Below, piece after piece: positions 6,424-9,531 of a stretch of 9,531 nucleotides of DNA (position 1 is the stretch's first letter; each line of letters starts with the position of its first letter). The notes beneath the pieces are model-generated. The model made no database searches and was not told the origin of the DNA. It saw nothing but the letters and a program-made list of their open reading frames with translations. Location: NCBI GenBank assembly GCA_030666885.1, contig DAOUWY010000048.1:1-9531 (forward strand), written 5' to 3'. The translations under genes were made by a program, and so were the position numbers. Origin of the DNA: Methanosarcinales archaeon (GTDB lineage Archaea > Halobacteriota > Methanosarcinia > Methanosarcinales > Methanocomedenaceae).

Positions 6424-6434
6424 CATATATTTTA
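6424..6434 (-). promoter_or_regulatory. Candidate TATA box of alba
   Basis: The minus strand reads TAAAATATATG. Usual archaeal spacing puts the transcript start near 6404 and leaves a leader of about 30 nt that includes the GAGGTGG SD (6377-6383). A second AT-rich element, GTATTATA (6401-6408), would give a leader too short to keep the SD, so I prefer the upstream one. Confidence 0.45.
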
Positions 6435-6449
6435 CTAATAAAACTGTTG

Positions 6450-6454
6450 AAAAA
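6450..6454 (-). terminator. Short poly-T after acdB
   Basis: Eleven bases past the acdB stop, the minus strand carries TTTTT, followed by further T-rich sequence (AGTTTTATTAG). This is a weak candidate termination site between acdAB and alba. Confidence 0.25.
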
Positions 6455-6465
6455 CCAATATTCAC

Positions 6466-7113
6466 TCATCTTACAAGCATCCTGGCATCCACTGCTACCG
6501 AGCCCCGGGAATATACAATCAACGGGTTAATGTCTATCTCAGTGATATCAGGATTCTTCTCAAGCATAGAGGATAATATGGTGATCACATCAATAATGGC
6601 TTCCAGGTCAGCAGGTTCCATGCCCCTGGCGCCTTCAATGATAGGACTGCCCTTTATCTCCAATATCATCTCCCGTGCCATCTCCCTGTCCACAGGCGTA
6701 ACCCTGAATGAAACATCCCTGCATATCTCCACAAATATACCACCCAGGCCGAACATGATCACATGACCGAACTGAGGGTCCAGTTTGGCACCGATGATCA
6801 CTTCAAGTCCGGGTTCGGCCATCTTCTGCAGTACTACTCCTTCGATCCTGGCTTTTGGCAAGTGCTGTTTCACAGATGTCACCATCCCGTGATATGCATC
6901 ATTTACCTCCTTATCCGAACCCAGGTCAAGTATAACCCCGCCCACATCGCTTTTATGAGTGATATCAGGAGAGAGAAGTTTCATTACAACAGGATAACCC
7001 AGGATTTTTGCCACTTCCACTGCCATCCCGGCTGAAGATGCTGTAGCCATTGTGAGTGTGGAAATATTCCAGTCCCCTAACAATTTCCAGAGCCGTTTTT
7101 CATTCCCGTTCAT
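6466..7113 (-). CDS. acdB: Beta subunit of ADP-forming acyl-CoA (acetyl-CoA) synthetase, ATP-grasp
   Basis: Beta subunit of the archaeal NDP-forming acyl-CoA synthetase, which transfers phosphate from the enzyme to ADP and so makes ATP from acetyl-CoA or another acyl-CoA. It has 215 residues, slightly shorter than Pyrococcus beta subunits. The ATP-grasp parts are visible: PVVMKLLSPDITHKSDVGGV (41-60) with His53, the equivalent of the second phosphohistidine (His71 beta in Pyrococcus ACD1); the lid strand EGVVLQKM (91-98); GLGGIFVEICRDVSFRV (122-138); and the metal-binding EIDINPLIV (192-200). The ATG overlaps the acdA stop by 4 bp (ATGA), so the two subunits are translationally coupled. Substrate range cannot be read from the sequence. 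Confidence 0.93.
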   Translation of the reverse strand: MNGNEKRLWKLLGDWNISTLTMATASSAGMAVEVAKILGYPVVMKLLSPDITHKSDVGGVILDLGSDKEVNDAYHGMVTSVKQHLPKARIEGVVLQKMAEPGLEVIIGAKLDPQFGHVIMFGLGGIFVEICRDVSFRVTPVDREMAREMILEIKGSPIIEGARGMEPADLEAIIDVITILSSMLEKNPDITEIDINPLIVYSRGSVAVDARMLVR

Positions 7114-8492
7114 TCCTTCACCTTCTCTAAAAACCCATGATGCTTGACCAGGGATGCCAGGGCCTTGACAGCCCTTTCAGGTACAGGGTAATTGGGTAAA
7201 CCGGCAGCTTTCAGAATATCTATCCCCGCTTCTGTGCCCGCACCTCCAAGCCAGCATGTTATTACTGGTTTAAGACATCTACCTCGGTGAATATCTACAA
7301 TTGCATTTGCCGGGATACGTGAATCCCACATAACGGTATGCACATAGATCACGATCAATGCATCGATATTGGGGTCACGCAACATATGTTTGACAATACC
7401 GTTATAAGTCTCATAGGATGCTAGTCCGGCTGTATCTATCGGATTGCTGTATGATGCAAACTTTGGAACAAGTTCCTTGATCCGGGCTCTTGTCCCCGGC
7501 TCAAGGCCCGGTATTGTCAGACCCAGGCGTTCACAGGTGTCAGATGCTATGATACTGGCACCGCCGCCGTTGGAAATTATTCCCACCCTGTTGCCTGCGG
7601 GTGCGGGCTGGACCGAAAGGGCCAGTGCAGAATCAAAAAGATCATCAATATTCTCAATCCTGATAATACCTGCCTGCTTAAAAGCGGCACTGTAAACATC
7701 ATCCGAACCTGCCAGACTACCTGTATGTGAAAATACGGCCTTTGAACCGCTCCGGGTCCGACCAGCCTTTACCGCAAGAATGGGTTTGGATATCCCCTTG
7801 GCCAGTTCCATAAACTTCCGGCCCTGATTGACCCCTTCGATATACATGGCTATCACATCTGTCTGTTTGTCATCAGCAAGATATTCCAGTAAGTCCACAT
7901 CATCAACATTCGCCTTGTTGCCAGTGCTTACTACGATATTCAGGCCGATCCCCATCTCCATTGTCCAGTCGGCCAGGGCCAGTCCCAGTGTACCGCTCTG
8001 GGTAATAAAGGATATGCCACCCTTTGCAGGTAGTTTAGAGATAATGCTGGCATTCATGCCTGCATGGGCATTGACCACTCCCAGTGTGTTCGGGCCGATC
8101 AGCCTCATGCCATATCTATCGACAATCCCCATCAACTTTCCTTCAAGCTGCTTCCCCTCACCACCCACTTCACTAAATCCCGCAGTGACCATAATAATGC
8201 CTTTTACTCCTTTCTGGCCACATTCTTCTGTTACTGCAAGTGCATGGGATATGGGTACAACGATGACTGCCAGGTCAACAGGACCCGGTATATCCAGAAC
8301 AGAATGATAACATATCTGCCCAAGGATGTTCGTTGCCTTCGGGTTCACAGGATATACAGGGCCGGAAAAACCATTGCACAGCAGGTTCTTCAGTATGGTA
8401 TAACCCCATTTTCCTGGTGTTGCCGATGCCCCGATAACGGCTATAGATTCCGGTTCGAATATTGCTTTTAATGTCAGTTGTATTTCTCCCAA
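7110..8492 (-). CDS. acdA: Alpha subunit of ADP-forming acyl-CoA (acetyl-CoA) synthetase
   Basis: Alpha subunit of the ADP-forming acyl-CoA synthetase. It binds CoA and carries the first phosphohistidine. It has 460 residues, matching the archaeal stand-alone alpha subunit. Domains: a CoA-binding Rossmann domain (about 10-135) with AVIGASATPGKWGY (18-31) and PVYPVNPK (45-52); a succinyl-CoA-synthetase-like ligase domain with SFITQSGTLG (161-170) and SHTGSLAGSDDVY (255-267), where His256 is the expected phosphorylated histidine; and a third domain beginning near NRVGIISNGGGASI (301-314). The first start is a TTG at 8492; no in-frame ATG or GTG lies between it and the TGA upstream at 8526-8528. 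A GGGAG motif inside the first codons has 8-nt spacing to a CTG at 8477, an alternative start. A hairpin precedes the gene. Confidence 0.93.
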   Translation of the reverse strand: MGEIQLTLKAIFEPESIAVIGASATPGKWGYTILKNLLCNGFSGPVYPVNPKATNILGQICYHSVLDIPGPVDLAVIVVPISHALAVTEECGQKGVKGIIMVTAGFSEVGGEGKQLEGKLMGIVDRYGMRLIGPNTLGVVNAHAGMNASIISKLPAKGGISFITQSGTLGLALADWTMEMGIGLNIVVSTGNKANVDDVDLLEYLADDKQTDVIAMYIEGVNQGRKFMELAKGISKPILAVKAGRTRSGSKAVFSHTGSLAGSDDVYSAAFKQAGIIRIENIDDLFDSALALSVQPAPAGNRVGIISNGGGASIIASDTCERLGLTIPGLEPGTRARIKELVPKFASYSNPIDTAGLASYETYNGIVKHMLRDPNIDALIVIYVHTVMWDSRIPANAIVDIHRGRCLKPVITCWLGGAGTEAGIDILKAAGLPNYPVPERAVKALASLVKHHGFLEKVKE

Positions 8493-8504
8493 TAGTTTAA
8501 TGTC

Positions 8505-8540
8505 CCCCGGACACGGTACACCATTTCAGGAAGTCCGGGG
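8505..8540 (-). promoter_or_regulatory. GC-rich hairpin in the presumed acdA 5' leader
   Basis: CCCCGGAC (8505-8512) and GTCCGGGG (8533-8540) form a perfect 8-bp stem with a 20-nt loop, in sharp contrast to the AT-rich surroundings. If acdAB starts from the TATA-like element at 8564-8572, the stem begins at or within a few nucleotides of the mRNA 5' end and finishes 12 nt before the TTG codon. It could affect mRNA stability or translation, or be a protein-binding operator in the DNA. Confidence 0.5.
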
Positions 8541-8563
8541 TATTTCACATCTACAAGTTCATG

Positions 8564-8572
8564 TATTTATTA
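8564..8572 (-). promoter_or_regulatory. Candidate TATA box of acdAB
   Basis: The minus strand reads TAATAAATA. A start about 26 bp downstream falls near 8542, just before the GC-rich hairpin. AT-rich sequence nearby (TTTATTAAAATATG at 8574-8587) is an alternative, so the assignment is tentative. Confidence 0.35.
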
Positions 8573-8587
8573 CATATTTTAATAAAT

Positions 8588-8605
8588 ATTGTTTTTTCAA
8601 ACAAT
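8588..8605. repeat. 7-bp inverted repeat between the divergent acdA and kptA promoters
   Basis: ATTGTTT (8588-8594) and AAACAAT (8599-8605) are perfect reverse complements around TTTC. The repeat lies about 16 bp upstream of the candidate acdA TATA box and 9 bp upstream of the kptA one, so a bound protein could influence both genes. The region is AT-rich, which raises the odds of a chance match. Confidence 0.35.
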
Positions 8606-8613
8606 TAATAAGG

Positions 8614-8621
8614 TTTATAAG
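8614..8621 (+). promoter_or_regulatory. TATA box of kptA, implying a nearly leaderless transcript
   Basis: TTTATAAG is centred about 29 bp before the kptA ATG at 8647. With usual archaeal spacing the transcript begins near 8643. No SD precedes this ATG (TTGCTGGTTGTATG), which fits leaderless initiation. Confidence 0.5.
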
Positions 8622-8646
8622 ATGTATAAATAATATTGCTGGTTGT

Positions 8647-9273
8647 ATGATACGAAAGTGTCCGAAACATGGTTTTTTCAGAGGAGAAGTATGTCAATGC
8701 GGCGAGGCTGGCAGTTATGTGCTGGATGATGAGCGCACTGAACGAATGGGGCGGTTCCTTTCCGGAGCATTGCGGCATTTTCCGGATGACCTGGGGCTGG
8801 CCATGAACCAGTATGGTTGGGTAGACATTGATGTGCTGGTTGATGTTATGATGTCAAGGTATCCATGGGCATCCTATAACAGGTTGATAGCAATGGTGGA
8901 ATCTGATAAGAAGGACAGGTACCAGATATCAGCTAAAAAGATCAGGGCCAGATACGGACATTCGGTTGAGATTGACCTGGATTTTCCTGAGAACGACCTG
9001 GAGTCTGTATATTTCGGTGCCAGCCAGGAAGAGGCAGACATGATACAGGAAATGGGTATCAGGCCTGTACGCCAGAGATATGTGCACCTGAGTTCTACTT
9101 ACGAAAAAGCTGTGGAGGCTGCCAGTGTGCATACTGAGAATCCGGTTATTTTCAGGGTGGATGCCTTTAAGGCTATGGATGGTGGTGTGCAAATGATGGT
9201 GGTGAATGAGTTTATCGTGCTGTCTGAGGAGATGCCGCCCGAGTATCTGGAAATCACCAAACCAGAATCATAA
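8647..9273 (+). CDS. kptA: KptA/Tpt1 RNA 2'-phosphotransferase, archaeal type with N-terminal zinc-binding motif
   Basis: NAD-dependent enzyme that removes an internal 2'-phosphate from RNA by ADP-ribosylation and transesterification. The 208 residues split into an N-terminal Cys/His motif (Cys5, His8, Cys16, Cys18), probably a small zinc ribbon; a winged-helix-like RNA lobe with LSGALRHFPDDLGLAMNQYG (38-57) including Arg43-His44; Arg91 and IRARYGHSV (99-107); and an ART-like NAD lobe with VYFGAS (121-126), RYVHLS (144-149) and ENPVIFRVDA (164-173). Arg43, His44, Arg91 and Arg142 or Arg144 fit the Tpt1 catalytic Arg-His-Arg-Arg set. Phe123 stands where many members have the His of HGT. I start at 8647 because archaeal homologues begin at this zinc motif; the frame is open back to 8500, but that AT-rich stretch is promoter-like. 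It ends in five tandem stops. Confidence 0.92.
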   Translation: MIRKCPKHGFFRGEVCQCGEAGSYVLDDERTERMGRFLSGALRHFPDDLGLAMNQYGWVDIDVLVDVMMSRYPWASYNRLIAMVESDKKDRYQISAKKIRARYGHSVEIDLDFPENDLESVYFGASQEEADMIQEMGIRPVRQRYVHLSSTYEKAVEAASVHTENPVIFRVDAFKAMDGGVQMMVVNEFIVLSEEMPPEYLEITKPES

Positions 9274-9531
9274 TGATAATGATAATTTAAAAATATCCTT
9301 TTTTTCTTCTATCCTGAACTCCACACCCAGGAACTGCTCCACCACCCAGATATTCGTCCTTGTATGCCCGGACACCTCCCGCACCGTGAAACTCCCGCCC
9401 CGGGCAAGTCCCATGTACGGAATCAACTGGTCGGCCAGGTGCACGTCCACCGCGGCCCATGAGGCCTGTTCTGTAATTATCTCACTTGCGGCCATCCTGC
9501 CCACCTTCCCGGCAGGCAGCCCCCGCCTGCC
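9268..9531 (-). CDS. rtcA: RtcA, RNA 3'-terminal phosphate cyclase, C-terminal fragment
   Basis: The frame is open from the right window edge to a TGA at 9268, giving 87 codons of the C-terminal end; the start lies outside. RtcA uses ATP to convert an RNA 3'-phosphate into a 2',3'-cyclic phosphate through an enzyme-AMP intermediate. The visible part begins GRRGLPAGKVGRMAAS, then AAVDVHLADQLIPYMGLA, where the His of HLADQ corresponds to the adenylated histidine (His309 in E. coli), and HTRTNIWVVEQFL, all typical of archaeal RtcA. An internal GTG at 9504 is not a likely start because homology continues upstream of it. The tail LSLSL is encoded by the same bases that form the tandem stops of kptA, and the two genes overlap by 6 bp tail to tail. 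Confidence 0.93.
   Translation of the reverse strand, partial: GRRGLPAGKVGRMAASEIITEQASWAAVDVHLADQLIPYMGLARGGSFTVREVSGHTRTNIWVVEQFLGVEFRIEEKKDIFKLSLSL
9271..9285 (+). repeat. Five consecutive in-frame stop codons ending kptA (TAATGA repeat)
   Basis: In the kptA frame the bases read TAA TGA TAA TGA TAA, two and a half copies of the hexamer TAATGA. On the other strand the same bases encode the Leu-Ser-Leu-Ser-Leu tail of RtcA, and its TGA follows immediately. The stretch serves as a multiple stop on one strand and as coding sequence on the other. Confidence 0.85.
9299..9305 (+). terminator. Poly-T tract after kptA, inside the rtcA coding region
   Basis: Seven Ts (CCTTTTTTTCTTC) follow the kptA stops by about 25 bp and would act as an archaeal T-run terminator on the plus strand. 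On the minus strand the same bases encode the Glu-Lys-Lys part of the RtcA tail. Confidence 0.45.

Noticed and set aside
7828..8307. Plus-strand reading frame of 159 codons opposite acdA.
   Set aside because: Antisense shadow of a well-conserved gene with low-complexity Ser/Pro/Ile content and no SD.
8505..8548. The hairpin followed by an ACA triplet looked like a possible H/ACA guide RNA.
   Set aside because: The stem is short, there is no kink-turn or clear pseudouridylation pocket, and the ACA is on the opposite strand to the more likely acdA leader.
8500..8646. Open reading frame extending kptA by 49 codons at its 5' end.
   Set aside because: The stretch is AT-rich, contains the TATA box and inverted repeats, and archaeal KptA proteins begin at the Cys/His motif starting MIRKC.

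Overview
The window is archaeal, most likely from a Methanosarcinales-type methanogen or an ANME-2-like methanotroph. The evidence is a ten-gene fpo (F420H2 dehydrogenase) cluster in the Methanosarcina order A-B-C-D-H-I-J-J-K-L, with no NADH-binding NuoEFG subunits, plus an Alba chromatin protein, an ADP-forming acyl-CoA synthetase, an archaeal-type KptA and an archaeal RtcA. The placement is inferred from gene families and order, not from a phylogeny. Archaeoglobus-type fqo clusters are arranged differently, which favours Fpo.

Layout: (1) Positions 1-5327, minus strand, hold the fpo operon, transcribed right to left from fpoA to an fpoL cut by the left window edge. Genes overlap or lie within about 12 bp of each other. 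Shine-Dalgarno (SD) sequences are strong, and three are fused to the TAG stop of the gene upstream. A TATA box and an inverted repeat precede fpoA. (2) Positions 5503-6372, minus strand, hold a DUF366 protein and alba, separated by a T9 tract. (3) Positions 6466-8492, minus strand, hold acdA-acdB, the two subunits of an ADP-forming acyl-CoA synthetase, with a GC-rich hairpin in the presumed 5' leader. (4) Positions 8493-8646 are a divergent AT-rich promoter region. (5) Positions 8647-9531 hold kptA (plus strand) and the 3' end of rtcA (minus strand), which meet tail to tail and overlap by 6 bp.

How the genes work together: Fpo oxidises F420H2, passes electrons through Fe-S clusters in I and B to a membrane carrier (methanophenazine or a quinone) and pumps ions through H, J, K, L and the M/N subunits expected beyond the left edge. 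Acd makes ATP from acyl-CoA by substrate-level phosphorylation, so two energy-conserving systems lie close together, though in separate transcription units. KptA and RtcA both act on RNA phosphate ends. Alba binds DNA and RNA. DUF366 has no established function, but its motifs resemble those of lipoate and biotin ligases.

There is no gene-free stretch longer than 300 bases. I saw no tRNA, rRNA, CRISPR array or insertion sequence. The most notable points are the DUF366 motif parallel, five tandem in-frame stop codons after kptA that also encode the RtcA tail, and three inverted repeats in the two promoter regions.
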